The notes beneath the pieces are model-generated. The model did no database searches. It saw nothing but the letters and a program-made list of their open reading frames with translations, and was not told the DNA's origin. Shown here piece after piece: positions 1 through 8,606 of a stretch of DNA of 64,000 nt. Each line of letters begins with the position of its first letter. The stretch's first letter is position 1. Origin of the DNA: Fodinibacter sp038258215 (GTDB lineage: Bacteria > Actinomycetota > Actinomycetes > Actinomycetales > Dermatophilaceae); contig JBBSQC010000001.1 of assembly GCA_038258215.1 (NCBI GenBank), positions 1-64,000 on the forward strand, written 5' to 3'. A program made the position numbers and the translations under genes.

Positions 1-132
1 ACCTCGGGAGGACCGAGGGCTGCGGTGTCATGCAGGCCCTCGAAGGGCGACCACCACGAGCAGTCACCTCGGCCCCCGCCGAGTCCCTTCCACGAACACC
101 CATCAGGTACCCGCAGAAAGGATGGTGCCCTA

Positions 133-687
133 GTGACCACCCCCGAGACCTCGTCCCCCGAGGACACCACAAGAGCCCTCCAACCCTTCGGGCGCCGCGA
201 GGAGCGAGCCGGCCGTCCCAGCGTGGTGCTCGAGCGCAGCTTCCGAGCCCCGATCGAGGACGTCTGGGCAGCCGTGACCGAGCCCGAGCGCCTCGCGCGG
301 TGGATCGGCACCTGGACGGGTGACCCGGCATCCGGCAGCGTCCAGTTCCTCATGACCGCTGAGGGGGACGACGTCGCCGCGGAGTCGGCGACCATCCTGG
401 ACTGCGACCCACCACGGCGGCTCGAGCTCCAGTGGGCCTCGGAGGCGCCCGGCGGATGGACGTGGCACGTCGAGATCGGCCTGGTCGAGCACGATGGGTC
501 CACGACACTGACCTTCGCCCAGCACGTGCCCGACCGAGCCACCGGCCGTGACGTCGGGCCGGGCTGGGAGTACTACCTGGACCGGCTCGTCGCCGCGGAG
601 TCGGGAGGCGACGCGTCCACGGTCAGGTGGGCGGACTACGAGACGATGTCGGGCCACTACGAGGAGCTGTTCGACGACCTGCCCTGA
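133..687 (+). CDS. SRPBCC (AHSA1-like) domain protein
   Basis: 184 aa from the GTG at 133, which has a purine-rich AGAAAGGA about 11 bases upstream; an in-frame start at 25 would only add a Pro/Arg-rich tail. From about residue 35 the protein reads as a single SRPBCC/START-like domain of the AHSA1 type: an RSFRAPIEDVW entry, a WIG turn, then alternating strands such as RLELQW and TLTFAQHV. Members of this fold bind hydrophobic ligands in a helix-grip cavity; no ligand can be named here. There is no signal peptide or membrane segment. It is convergent with the PLP-enzyme gene, with 32 bases between the two stops, so it is not part of that transcription unit. Confidence 0.8.
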   Translation: MTTPETSSPEDTTRALQPFGRREERAGRPSVVLERSFRAPIEDVWAAVTEPERLARWIGTWTGDPASGSVQFLMTAEGDDVAAESATILDCDPPRRLELQWASEAPGGWTWHVEIGLVEHDGSTTLTFAQHVPDRATGRDVGPGWEYYLDRLVAAESGGDASTVRWADYETMSGHYEELFDDLP

Positions 688-719
688 CCGCGCCCAACGT
701 CCTAAACCGGCAGCGGCCC

Positions 720-2108
720 TCAGACGGGGATCGCCGGCAGGCGGGTGAGCGCCTCGGCCACCGACTGCTGCAGCTCGGTGTCGTCCCACGTGTGGTCGAC
801 CAGCGTGCCGCGCAGGTAGGCGTCATAGGCCGGCAGGTCGAGGTGGCCGTGGCCGCACAGCGCCGTGAGGATGACCTTCTCCTCACCGGTCTCGATGCAC
901 GCGATCGCCTCGTCCACGGCGGCCGCGAGGGCGTGGGTCGGCTCCGGCGCCGGCACGATCCCCTCCGTGCGGGCGAACAGCACCCCGGCGGCGAAGCAGT
1001 CCTTCTGGGTCTTGGCGACCGCCTCGATGTGCCCCTCCGCGTAGAGGTGGCTGATGAGCGGGCTCATCCCGTGGTAGCGCAGCCCACCGGCGTGGATGGG
1101 GTCGGGGATGAAGTCGTGCCCGAGCGTGTGCATCTTCATCATCGGCGTCAACCCGGCCACGTCGCCGAAATCGTAGGCGTAGGTGCCCTGCGTGAGGGAC
1201 GGGCAGGATGCCGGCTCCACGGCGCGGATGACCGGCCCCGACCCGGAGGCGAACTTCTGGCGTAGGAAGGGGAAGCTCAGGCCGCCGAAGTTCGAGCCAC
1301 CGCCGGTGCACCCGACCAGGAGGTCGACGGTCTCCTCGATCTTGGCCAGCTGCAACAACGCCTCCTCGCCGATGACGGTCTGGTGCAGCAGCACGTGGTT
1401 GAGCACCGAGCCGAGCGCGTAGTTCGCGGCGGGGTCCTGGGCCGCCATCTCGACCGCCTCGCTGATGGCCAGCCCGAGGGAGCCCGGAGTGTCGGGGTGC
1501 GACGCCAGCATGGCGCGGCCGGCCTCGGTGAGGTCCGACGGGCTCGGGTGCACCGTGCCCCCGAAGGTCTCCATCATGATCCGCCGGTAGGGCTTGGAGT
1601 CGTAGCTGGCGCGCACCTGCCAGATCTCGCACTCGAGGTCGAACTGGGCGCAGGCGAAGGCCAACGCGGCCCCCCACTGCCCGGCACCGGTCTCGGTCGT
1701 GAGCTTGCGGATGCCGGCCTTGGCGTTGTAGTACGCCTGCGGCACAGCGGTGTTGGGCTTGTGCGACCCAGCGGGCGACACGCCTTCGTACTTGTAATAA
1801 ATTCGGGCCGGGGTCCCCAGGGCCTTCTCGAGCCGGTGCGCGCGGAACAACGGGGAGGGCCTCCACAGGCGGTAGACGTCCTGAACCTCCGGCGGGATGT
1901 CGATGTACTGCTCCGTGGAGACCTCCTGGGCGATGAGGTCCATCGGGAAGATCGCAGCGAGGTCGTCGGGGCCGATCGGCGCGCCCGTGCCGGGGTGCAA
2001 CGGCGGCGGGGGAGGGGTCGGCAGGTCGTGCAGGATGTTGTACCAGCGGGTCGGCATCTCGTCCTCGTCGAGCAGGACCTTGTGGCGCAGTGGTGCGGGC
2101 AACGGCAT
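720..2108 (-). CDS. stand-alone tryptophan synthase beta-like PLP enzyme (TrpB2 type)
   Basis: 462 aa from an ATG preceded by GAGGGAAAGGG. It carries the TrpB core: the PLP lysine in GSHKPNTA (about K117), the catalytic-glutamate motif ETGAGQWG (about E139) and the phosphate-binding loop GCTGGGSNFGG. The long N-terminus with a proline run and overall length over 450 aa match the TrpB2 (TrpB-related) branch rather than the roughly 400-aa TrpB1 that pairs with TrpA. Family chemistry is condensation of indole with serine to give tryptophan. No trpA or other trp gene is nearby, which fits TrpB2 proteins that act alone, perhaps in indole salvage (inference). The frame stays open upstream to 4163, but that extension runs antisense through the ABC gene and is not protein-like. 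Confidence 0.9.
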   Translation of the reverse strand: MPLPAPLRHKVLLDEDEMPTRWYNILHDLPTPPPPPLHPGTGAPIGPDDLAAIFPMDLIAQEVSTEQYIDIPPEVQDVYRLWRPSPLFRAHRLEKALGTPARIYYKYEGVSPAGSHKPNTAVPQAYYNAKAGIRKLTTETGAGQWGAALAFACAQFDLECEIWQVRASYDSKPYRRIMMETFGGTVHPSPSDLTEAGRAMLASHPDTPGSLGLAISEAVEMAAQDPAANYALGSVLNHVLLHQTVIGEEALLQLAKIEETVDLLVGCTGGGSNFGGLSFPFLRQKFASGSGPVIRAVEPASCPSLTQGTYAYDFGDVAGLTPMMKMHTLGHDFIPDPIHAGGLRYHGMSPLISHLYAEGHIEAVAKTQKDCFAAGVLFARTEGIVPAPEPTHALAAAVDEAIACIETGEEKVILTALCGHGHLDLPAYDAYLRGTLVDHTWDDTELQQSVAEALTRLPAIPV

Positions 2109-2264
2109 CCCTTTCCCTCGGGTGTCGGCCGACGGTGGCGGCAGGCAGGCCCATCCTCCGGGAGCACGACGACCCTCCACAAGGGGGCGGCTCCCCGGTC
2201 CATGGAACAGGGGCCGGCCCACAGTGGTTGAAAGCCTCCGACACCGACGACAGGGGAGATCTCC

Positions 2265-4142
2265 TTGAGCATGCAGGGATGGCAGGCGATGCACAGCCTG
2301 ACCAAGGACTCGAGCGTGAAGGAACGCCGCCTCGCCCCGGGAACCACGCGGCGGGTCATGGGGTATGCCGCGCCGTTCCGTCGGCAGATCGCCGTGTTCC
2401 TCGCGCTGGTGGTGGTCGACGCCCTGCTCATCGTGGCGACGCCCTTGCTGCTCAAGAGCCTCATCGACGACGGGATCATCCCGAAGGAGTCCTCGGTCGT
2501 GGTCCGGATCTCCCTGCTGGTGGCGGGGATCGCCGTCCTCAGCGGCGGGCTCACCCTCGTGCAGCGGTGGTTCTCCTCCCGCATCGGCGAGGGCCTGATC
2601 TACGACCTGCGCACGGAGGTCTTCGGCCACGTGCTGCGCCAGCCGGTCGCCTTCTTCACCCGGGCCCAGACCGGCGCGCTGGTCAGTCGGCTCGGCAACG
2701 ACGTGATCGGCGCCCAACAGGCGTTCACCTCGGTGCTGAGCAGTGTGGTGAGCAACGCGATCTCTCTCGTGCTGATCATCGCGGCGATGGCATCGCTGTC
2801 GTGGCAGCTGACCCTCGCGGCGCTGGCGCTCGTGCCGTTCTTCCTGCTGCCGGCGCGCTTCATGGGCCGCCGCCTGGCGAGCCTCGCGCACGAACAGATG
2901 AACCAGAACGCCGACCTCACCACGCGGATGAGCGAGCGCTTCAACGTCGCGGGCGCACTGCTGGTCAAGATCTTCGGGCGCCCCGCCACCGAGGACCAGG
3001 AGTATGCCGTGCGGGCCGGCCGGGTCCGGGACCTCGGTGTGCGCATCGCGCTCAACCGGTCGGTGTTCCTCGTGGCGCTCACGACGGTTGCCGCCCTCGC
3101 CACGGCCATGATCTACGGCTTCGGCGGCGTCATGGCCGTCAACGACAGCCTGAGCGTCGGCACCCTGCTCGCCCTCACCGCGCTCCTGGCGCGCCTCTAC
3201 GGGCCGCTCACCGCGATCTCCAACGTGCGGGTCGACATCATGACCGCCCTGGTCTCCTTCGAGCGCGTCTTCGAGGTGCTCGACCTCGAGCCGCTGGTGG
3301 CCGAGCGCGCGGACGCGACGCCGCTCCCCGGCGGGCCCGTCCGGGTCGACGTCGACGGGGTCTCCTTCTCCTACCCCAGTGCCGACGAGGTCTCGTTGGC
3401 CTCGTTGGAGGCGACGGCATCCGGGGACCGCCTGGGTGGTGGGCCGGTGCTCCACGACATCAGCTTCTCCGTCGAGCCCGGTCAGCTCGTCGCGCTGGTC
3501 GGCCCGAGCGGGGCCGGCAAGACGACCCTCACGGCACTGGTGTCGCGCCTCTACGACCCCACGTCGGGAGCGGTGCTGGTCAACGGCACCGACCTGCGCG
3601 AGGCGAGCCTGGAGTCCGTGCACGACACGATCGGGGTGGTCACCCAGGAGGCGCACCTGTTCCACGACACGATCCGCACCAACCTGGCCTACGCGGCCCC
3701 GGAGGCCACCGAGGCCCAGATGCTCGCGGCCCTGCGCGCGGCTCAGGTGCTTCCCCTGGTCGAGGCCCTCCCGTCCGGCCTGGACACGGTGGTGGGCGAC
3801 CGCGGTCACCGACTCTCCGGGGGCGAGAAGCAGCGACTGGCGATCGCACGATTGCTCCTCAAGGGACCCGGACTCATCGTGCTCGACGAGGCGACGGCCC
3901 ACCTGGACAGCGAGTCCGAAGCGGCCCTCCAGCAGGCCCTTGACGTGGCCCTGGCCGACCGTACGGCGCTCGTGATCGCCCACCGGCTCTCCACGGTGCG
4001 CCACGCAGACCTCATCCTCGTCGTGGACGAGGGACGCATCGTCGAGCGGGGCACCCACACCGAGCTCGTCTCGGGCGGTGGCCTGTACGCAGACCTCTAC
4101 CGCACCCAGTTCGCCGAGCAGGTCGCCGACCTCAGCGTCTGA
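2265..4142 (+). CDS. ABC exporter, fused membrane and ATPase domains (MsbA-like)
   Basis: About 625 aa. Residues 25-320 form a six-helix ABC exporter membrane domain; the C-terminal half is the ATPase, with Walker A GPSGAGKTT, signature LSGGEKQRLAIAR, Walker B LIVLDEATAHLD and H-loop IAHRLS. Complete and expected to work as a homodimer (or heterodimer with a distant partner) exporting lipid, drug or peptide; the substrate cannot be read from sequence. Start is uncertain between TTG at 2265 and ATG at 2271, both after AGGGGAG. An insert between the linker and the ATPase (about residues 368-388) is longer than usual. It is divergent from the TrpB-like gene across 156 bases. Confidence 0.93.
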   Translation: MSMQGWQAMHSLTKDSSVKERRLAPGTTRRVMGYAAPFRRQIAVFLALVVVDALLIVATPLLLKSLIDDGIIPKESSVVVRISLLVAGIAVLSGGLTLVQRWFSSRIGEGLIYDLRTEVFGHVLRQPVAFFTRAQTGALVSRLGNDVIGAQQAFTSVLSSVVSNAISLVLIIAAMASLSWQLTLAALALVPFFLLPARFMGRRLASLAHEQMNQNADLTTRMSERFNVAGALLVKIFGRPATEDQEYAVRAGRVRDLGVRIALNRSVFLVALTTVAALATAMIYGFGGVMAVNDSLSVGTLLALTALLARLYGPLTAISNVRVDIMTALVSFERVFEVLDLEPLVAERADATPLPGGPVRVDVDGVSFSYPSADEVSLASLEATASGDRLGGGPVLHDISFSVEPGQLVALVGPSGAGKTTLTALVSRLYDPTSGAVLVNGTDLREASLESVHDTIGVVTQEAHLFHDTIRTNLAYAAPEATEAQMLAALRAAQVLPLVEALPSGLDTVVGDRGHRLSGGEKQRLAIARLLLKGPGLIVLDEATAHLDSESEAALQQALDVALADRTALVIAHRLSTVRHADLILVVDEGRIVERGTHTELVSGGGLYADLYRTQFAEQVADLSV

Positions 4143-4159
4143 CGTCGATGCTGCCCTTG

Positions 4160-4187
4160 GCACCGGGTCCGCGTGTGGCGCCGGTGC
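4160..4187. terminator. possible hairpin between convergent genes
   Basis: GCACCGG (4160-4166) pairs with CCGGTGC (4181-4187) around a 14-base loop, 18 bases past the ABC exporter stop and before the convergent YdeI-type gene end at 4216. No U-tract, so a weak call. Confidence 0.3.
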
Positions 4188-4215
4188 TGTTCGTGGGCGG
4201 AGGCGGGGGGAGGGC

Positions 4216-4773
4216 CTAGGGCGGCTCGCGCAGCTTGCCGCTCCTGGCGAGCTCCGGGTCCGTGCAGGAGGACAGGTCGAAGCAGCAGGGTCGGCGCTTG
4301 CCGCCGTCGATCTTCGAGATGCTCACCTCGACCCGTCGCTCCCGCGTCGCGGGGTTGGCCGTCGCACCGACCCAGCGGACCCACTCCCACCGGGCCATCG
4401 GAGTGATGTCGTCCCAGATGTCGCGGATGGTGTCAGGGGCCGCGGCCAACGCGGCGGCGAGGTCGTCGGGCACCTCGGGCTCCGGCCACTCGGGCGCCAC
4501 CTCGAGGGTCAGCGTGGCGGGGTCGCCCGGGCCGAGCCCCGCGGCCTGCTGGAGCTGGTCGTCCACACGGACCCAGTGGCCGCGCCGACCGTCCGGCTCC
4601 ACGACGGTCTCGAACGGGTGGCCGTCGATCGTCGCCCGCACCGCGACCTGGCCACGCGACGGCAGCCCCTTGCTCGCCGTCTCCGGCAACCGCACGAGGC
4701 CGGTGTCGTCGATGGTGGACAGCACCGACTCGAACCGGATCGGGGCCGACTCCGAGTCTCGGGTGGTGGGCAT
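4216..4773 (-). CDS. DUF1905 / YdeI-type protein
   Basis: 185 aa from the ATG at 4773, with GGAGG 11 bases upstream; an open frame reaches further to 4881 but without a better start. The N-terminal half (about residues 8-90) is a DUF1905 beta-barrel-like domain and the C-terminal part (about 105-185) matches the YdeI/OmpD-associated or bacteriocin-protection family, with WDDITPMARWEWVRW and a Cys-containing tail (CCFDLSSC). Biochemical function of this pairing is not established. It is soluble with no signal peptide. It is convergent with the ABC exporter and lies 91 bases downstream of the SURF1 gene on the same strand. Confidence 0.82.
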   Translation of the reverse strand: MPTTRDSESAPIRFESVLSTIDDTGLVRLPETASKGLPSRGQVAVRATIDGHPFETVVEPDGRRGHWVRVDDQLQQAAGLGPGDPATLTLEVAPEWPEPEVPDDLAAALAAAPDTIRDIWDDITPMARWEWVRWVGATANPATRERRVEVSISKIDGGKRRPCCFDLSSCTDPELARSGKLREPP

Positions 4774-4864
4774 GGCGTCAACGACCTCCAGCGGTGTCAG
4801 CTCCTGACCGGCCGGTCGATGCCGGGCCGGGTCCCTTGTGTGCACCTCGAGCCTACCCGCCGGC

Positions 4865-5653
4865 TCAGCCGTCCTCCTCATCCCAGATCCGGGTCTTCTT
4901 CTGCTTGCGCGGATACTTCTCCGGGTCCTCGATCCGCAGCTCGCGGCGGATCCCGAACCAGATGAGCACGACCCCCAGAGCCATCGTCATCCACCACTGG
5001 TAGGCGTAGGCGAGGTGGGGTCCCAGGCTCCGGTCTGGTGTCCCGAGCGGCTCGGGGCGCGGCGGAATACTCCCGTCGGGCAACGCCTCGCTGTCGAGGA
5101 GGACGTAGGCCGGCAGCACGGTGCGCGAGAGCTCGCCCGCCGCCGCGGTGAGGTTCAGGCTGGCCAGCTCGCCGCGGGCACCGACCGTGCCCCTGGCCCG
5201 CTCACCGGGCCGCACCCATCCGACCACGGTCACCTCGCCCGTGGGAGCCGGGTCGACCTCGGGCAACACCGCGGCCCCCGCCTCCGAGCGGGCCACCCAC
5301 CCGCGGTCGACGACGACGGACGGCCCACCCCCTGACGGGTCCAGCGCCCAGAGCGCCTCGTAGCCGGCATCCCCGTCCAGCGTGCGGTTGCGGACCAGGA
5401 CCGGGCCGGCACCGTAGTCGCCGGTCACCGTGACCCGGGTCCACTCGTCGTCCGGGTCGAGGCCCGCGGGAGTGAGGACCGACGCCAGCGGGACGGGCTC
5501 GGACTGGTAGTGCGCGTCGAGGCGTTCGTTGCGCTGGGACTTGGCCTCGTGCCGGTGGTACTGCCACCATCCCAGGTGGTAGCACGCCACCGCGAACAAC
5601 ACGGCCAAGGCAACGGCACCCAGCCAACGAGGTGTCACGAGCCGCCTGAACAC
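4865..5653 (-). CDS. SURF1 family protein (cytochrome oxidase assembly)
   Basis: 262 aa from a GTG at 5653. It has the standard SURF1 layout: one N-terminal membrane helix (about residues 9-28), a large extracytoplasmic region with conserved RNRTLDG and VVVDRGWV, and a second helix near the C-terminus (about 228-245, MTMALGVVLIWFGI). SURF1 proteins help build the haem-copper terminal oxidase at the membrane. A TAGCGT element ends 6 bases before the start, so the mRNA is probably leaderless; this promoter lies back to back with that of moaA. Confidence 0.92.
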   Translation of the reverse strand: MFRRLVTPRWLGAVALAVLFAVACYHLGWWQYHRHEAKSQRNERLDAHYQSEPVPLASVLTPAGLDPDDEWTRVTVTGDYGAGPVLVRNRTLDGDAGYEALWALDPSGGGPSVVVDRGWVARSEAGAAVLPEVDPAPTGEVTVVGWVRPGERARGTVGARGELASLNLTAAAGELSRTVLPAYVLLDSEALPDGSIPPRPEPLGTPDRSLGPHLAYAYQWWMTMALGVVLIWFGIRRELRIEDPEKYPRKQKKTRIWDEEDG

Positions 5654-5659
5654 GTCGTC

Positions 5660-5665
5660 ACGCTA
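5660..5665 (-). promoter_or_regulatory. -10 element of SURF1 gene (leaderless)
   Basis: TAGCGT on the minus strand ends 6 bases before the GTG at 5653, the spacing expected when transcription starts at the start codon. No convincing -35 is visible. Confidence 0.5.
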
Positions 5666-5672
5666 CCCGTCG

Positions 5673-5678
5673 TACTCT
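5673..5678 (+). promoter_or_regulatory. -10 element of moaA (leaderless)
   Basis: TACTCT ends 8 bases before the moaA ATG at 5687. It is only 7 bases away from the divergent SURF1 -10 element. Confidence 0.5.
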
Positions 5679-5686
5679 GGAGTCCT

Positions 5687-6688
5687 ATGGCCGACCTCCC
5701 CACCCCGCAACTGCTCGACCGCTTCGGACGGATCGGGCGGGATCTTCGTGTCTCCGTGACCGATCGGTGCAACCTGCGGTGCACCTACTGCATGCCTGCC
5801 GAGGGCCTGGACTGGATGGCCAAACCGGAGATGCTCACCGACGACGAGCTGGTCCGCCTGGTGCGGATCATGGTCGGGCTCGGGGTGACCAACGTGCGGC
5901 TGACCGGCGGTGAGCCGCTCCTGCGGCGCAGCCTGGTGTCGGTGGTTCAGGGGATCGCGGCCCTCGAGCCCCGGCCCCGGATCGCGATGACCAGCAACGG
6001 CATCGGGCTCGACCGTCTTGCCGCCCCGCTGGCCGCCGCCGGCCTCGACCGGGTCAACGTGAGCCTCGACACCATCGACCCGGAGAGCTTCGCGAAGCTC
6101 ACCCGGCGTGACCGGTTCAAGGACGTCGAGGCGGGTCTGAAGGCCGCTGCGGATGCCGGGTTGACCCCGGTGAAGGTCAACGCGGTGGCCATGCGCGGTC
6201 TCAACGACGTCGACGTCGCAGACCTCCTGCGCTGGTGCCTCGACCGCGGCTACGAGCTGCGCTTCATCGAGCAGATGCCGCTCGACGCCCAACACGCCTG
6301 GGACCGCTCGATGATGGTCTCGCAGGCGGAGATCCTCGAGCGCCTCGGCGAGCGCTTCCACCTGACGCCGGTGCAGGAGCGTGGGAGCGCGCCCGCCGAG
6401 CTCTTCCACGTCGACGGGGGGCCCCAGACGGTCGGCGTCATCGCGAGCGTCACGGCGCCCTTCTGCGCGGCCTGCGACCGGGTGCGCCTCACGGCCGACG
6501 GTCAGCTGCGCAACTGCCTCTTCGCCAAGCGCGAGGTCGACCTCAGGGCGCCACTGCGCGCCGGGGCGTCCGACGAGGAGCTCTCCGACCTCGTCATCGC
6601 GGAGATGTGGCGCAAGGCCTCGGGTCACGGCATCGACCGGCCCGACTTCGAGCAGCCGGCGCGCCCGATGTCAGCGATCGGCGGCTGA
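5687..6688 (+). CDS. moaA: GTP 3',8-cyclase (molybdenum cofactor step 1)
   Basis: 333 aa. A radical-SAM enzyme with the N-terminal cluster motif CNLRCTYC, the SAM-binding TGGEPLLR, and the C-terminal second [4Fe-4S] cluster cysteines in FCAACDRVRL followed by RNCLF. The family converts GTP to 3',8-cyclo-GTP, which MoaC turns into cPMP. The C-terminus ends in GG, as the activating tail does in many MoaA proteins. No other moa or mog gene lies in the window. The ATG at 5687 is preferred over an upstream in-frame start at 5510 because the extension is antisense to SURF1. Its last 18 bases overlap the convergent DUF3099 gene. Confidence 0.95.
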   Translation: MADLPTPQLLDRFGRIGRDLRVSVTDRCNLRCTYCMPAEGLDWMAKPEMLTDDELVRLVRIMVGLGVTNVRLTGGEPLLRRSLVSVVQGIAALEPRPRIAMTSNGIGLDRLAAPLAAAGLDRVNVSLDTIDPESFAKLTRRDRFKDVEAGLKAAADAGLTPVKVNAVAMRGLNDVDVADLLRWCLDRGYELRFIEQMPLDAQHAWDRSMMVSQAEILERLGERFHLTPVQERGSAPAELFHVDGGPQTVGVIASVTAPFCAACDRVRLTADGQLRNCLFAKREVDLRAPLRAGASDEELSDLVIAEMWRKASGHGIDRPDFEQPARPMSAIGG

Positions 6689-7018
6689 GCCCGCGGGGTG
6701 TTCCTCGTCGTCGGGGGCGGGGTGACGGGTCAGCAGCCGGGTCTCGTCGACGTGGGGGAGGACGGGCGCGACGCGGCCGGAGACGCGCGGCCGCACCGCG
6801 TTGACCGCCACGACGGCGAAGAACGGGAGGAAGATCGCCCCCGCAGCGAACACCCATCGGAGCCACCCGTCGACGACCACCATGAGGACGAAGCACACCG
6901 TGCGGATGCCCATGGTCACGAGGTAGTTGCGCAGCCGGCGCGACTGGTCCACCTGACGGGACTCGGGCACACTCGTCACCGACTGGGCGCGGGTGGGGTG
7001 GTGGCTGGTCGCGGACAC
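6671..7018 (-). CDS. DUF3099 membrane protein
   Basis: 115 aa from a GTG at 7018. Two adjacent hydrophobic stretches (about residues 34-50 and 54-72, with RTVCFVLMVVVDGWLRW and IFLPFFAVVAVNAV) followed by an Arg/Pro/acidic cytoplasmic tail match DUF3099, a small actinobacterial membrane protein of unknown role. The GTG is chosen because TACAGT sits 6 bases upstream; longer open frame to 7819 is antisense to fabG. It overlaps the moaA 3' end by 18 bases and is divergent from fabG. Confidence 0.82.
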   Translation of the reverse strand: MSATSHHPTRAQSVTSVPESRQVDQSRRLRNYLVTMGIRTVCFVLMVVVDGWLRWVFAAGAIFLPFFAVVAVNAVRPRVSGRVAPVLPHVDETRLLTRHPAPDDEEHPAGSAADR

Positions 7019-7024
7019 CGTTTC

Positions 7025-7030
7025 ACTGTA
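7025..7030 (-). promoter_or_regulatory. -10 element of DUF3099 gene (leaderless)
   Basis: TACAGT on the minus strand ends 6 bases before the GTG at 7018 and decides that start. Confidence 0.5.
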
Positions 7031-7065
7031 CGTCGCCGCGATCCGGCTACCCAGCGGTAGTCCAG

Positions 7066-7071
7066 TAGGTT
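7066..7071 (+). promoter_or_regulatory. -10 element of fabG (leaderless)
   Basis: TAGGTT ends 7 bases before the ATG at 7079. It shares a 60-base intergenic stretch with the divergent DUF3099 promoter. Confidence 0.5.
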
Positions 7072-7078
7072 CGACAGC

Positions 7079-7792
7079 ATGAGTGAGCCACGCACCGTCC
7101 TGGTCACCGGCGGCAACCGGGGCATCGGTCTGGCCATCGCCCGGGGCTTCGCCGAGGCAGGGGACCGTGTCGCGATCACCCACCGATCCGGAGAGCCTCC
7201 GGAGGGTCTGGTGGGGGTCCGCTGCGAGGTCACCGACACCGCGTCCGTGGATACCGCGTTCACCGAGGCGGAGGAAAAGCTGGGAGGGCCGATCGAGGTC
7301 CTCGTCGCCAACGCCGGCATCACCCGCGACGGGCTGATCATGCGGATGAGCGACGACGACTGGGACGCGGTCATCGACACCAACCTCGCCGGGGCCTTCC
7401 GGTGCGTCCGCCGGGCCAGCAAGGGCATGATCCGGCTGCGCCGCGGTCGGATCATCCTCGTCTCGAGCGTCGTGGGCCTCTTCGGTGGCCCGGGCCAGGC
7501 CAACTACGCCGCCAGCAAGGCGGGGCTCGTGGGGCTGGCGAGGTCGGTGACCCGCGAGCTCGGGGGCCGCGGCATCACGGCCAACGTCGTCGCGCCGGGG
7601 TTCATCGACACCGACATGACCGCCGCCCTGCCCGAGGACACCCGGGCGACCTACCTGAAGTCCATCCCGGCCGGCCGGTTCGCCACCCCGGAGGAGGTCG
7701 CCGCCACCGTGCGCTTCCTCGCCGGTGACGACGCGGCATACATCTCCGGCGCCGTCATCCCGGTCGACGGCGGCCTGGGCATGGGCCACTGA
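7079..7792 (+). CDS. fabG: 3-oxoacyl-ACP reductase, MabA/FabG1 type
   Basis: 237 aa short-chain dehydrogenase. The NADPH-binding loop TGGNRGIG, the NAG motif (NAGIT), the catalytic Ser in LVSSVVG, and Tyr/Lys in YAASK are all present. FabG reduces 3-oxoacyl-ACP in each round of type II fatty-acid synthesis. It is followed 29 bases later by the enoyl reductase gene on the same strand, the same order as mabA-inhA in mycobacteria, so the pair probably forms one elongation operon. TAGGTT just upstream of the start suggests a leaderless transcript. Confidence 0.94.
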   Translation: MSEPRTVLVTGGNRGIGLAIARGFAEAGDRVAITHRSGEPPEGLVGVRCEVTDTASVDTAFTEAEEKLGGPIEVLVANAGITRDGLIMRMSDDDWDAVIDTNLAGAFRCVRRASKGMIRLRRGRIILVSSVVGLFGGPGQANYAASKAGLVGLARSVTRELGGRGITANVVAPGFIDTDMTAALPEDTRATYLKSIPAGRFATPEEVAATVRFLAGDDAAYISGAVIPVDGGLGMGH

Positions 7793-7821
7793 CCACCACC
7801 CCCTGACGAAAGGCACCACCC

Positions 7822-8580
7822 ATGTTGCTCGAGGGCAAGAAGCTGCTCGTCACGGGAGTCCTCATGGACTCCTCGATCGCGTTCCACGTCGCGCGGCTGG
7901 CCCAGGAGCAGGGCGCAGAGGTCGTCCTGACCTCCTTCGGGCGGACGATGAAGATCACGAGCGCCATCGCAAGGCGCCTCCCCACGACCCCGCCGGTCGT
8001 CGAGCTCGACGTGACGAGTGAGGACGACCTCGCCGCCCTGGCCGACCGGGTGCGTGAGCACGTGCCCCACCTCGACGGCGTCGTGCACTCCATCGGCTTC
8101 GCGCCCAAGGCGGCCTTCGACTTCATGGGTGCCGGGTGGGAGGACGTGGCCACGGCCCTCCAGGTCTCGGCCTACAGCCTCGCCTCGCTGACCAAGGCCT
8201 CTCTCCCGCTCATGGGCGAAGGTGGCAGCGTCGTCGGCCTGACCTTCGACGCGCGGTTCGCCTGGCCGGTCTACGACTGGATGGGGGTGGCCAAGGCGGC
8301 CTTCGAGTCCACCAACCGCTACCTGGCGCGCGACCTCGGTCCCAAGGGCATGCGGTGCAACATCGTCGCGGCGGGCCCGATCCGCACGACGGCGGCCAAG
8401 TCGATCCCCGGCTTCGAGCGCTTCGAGGAGGAGTGGGGAGCGCGGGCACCGCTGGGCTGGGACGTCAACGACGCCGAGCCCGCCGCCCGGGCCTGCGTCG
8501 CCCTCCTCTCGGACTGGTTCCCCGCCACCACCGGCGAGATGGTGCACGTCGACGGAGGCTTCCACGCGATGGGCGTCTGA
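7822..8580 (+). CDS. fabI: enoyl-ACP reductase, InhA-like
   Basis: 252 aa from an ATG with GAAAGG upstream. It has the divergent SDR start GVLMDSSIAFHVA, the VHSIGFAP segment, and the active-site YDWMGVAK pattern (Tyr-x6-Lys), close to the Y-N-W-M arrangement of InhA. It catalyses NADH-dependent reduction of trans-2-enoyl-ACP, the last step of fatty-acid elongation. It is the second gene of the fabG-fabI pair and probably uses the upstream promoter. The next gene starts 26 bases on but has its own -10 element. Confidence 0.94.
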   Translation: MLLEGKKLLVTGVLMDSSIAFHVARLAQEQGAEVVLTSFGRTMKITSAIARRLPTTPPVVELDVTSEDDLAALADRVREHVPHLDGVVHSIGFAPKAAFDFMGAGWEDVATALQVSAYSLASLTKASLPLMGEGGSVVGLTFDARFAWPVYDWMGVAKAAFESTNRYLARDLGPKGMRCNIVAAGPIRTTAAKSIPGFERFEEEWGARAPLGWDVNDAEPAARACVALLSDWFPATTGEMVHVDGGFHAMGV

Positions 8581-8594
8581 CCTCGGTGCGGCAC

Positions 8595-8600
8595 TAGGCT
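8595..8600 (+). promoter_or_regulatory. -10 element of Mur ligase-TPR gene (leaderless)
   Basis: TAGGCT ends 6 bases before the GTG at 8607. Confidence 0.5.
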
Positions 8601-8606
8601 CCCGAC

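Noticed and set aside
2109..4163. Long minus-strand open frame continuing upstream of the TrpB-like gene
   Set aside because: Antisense to the ABC exporter; its composition (His/Arg/Gly/Gln-rich, no domain) is that of a shadow frame, and the ATG at 2108 has a good ribosome site.
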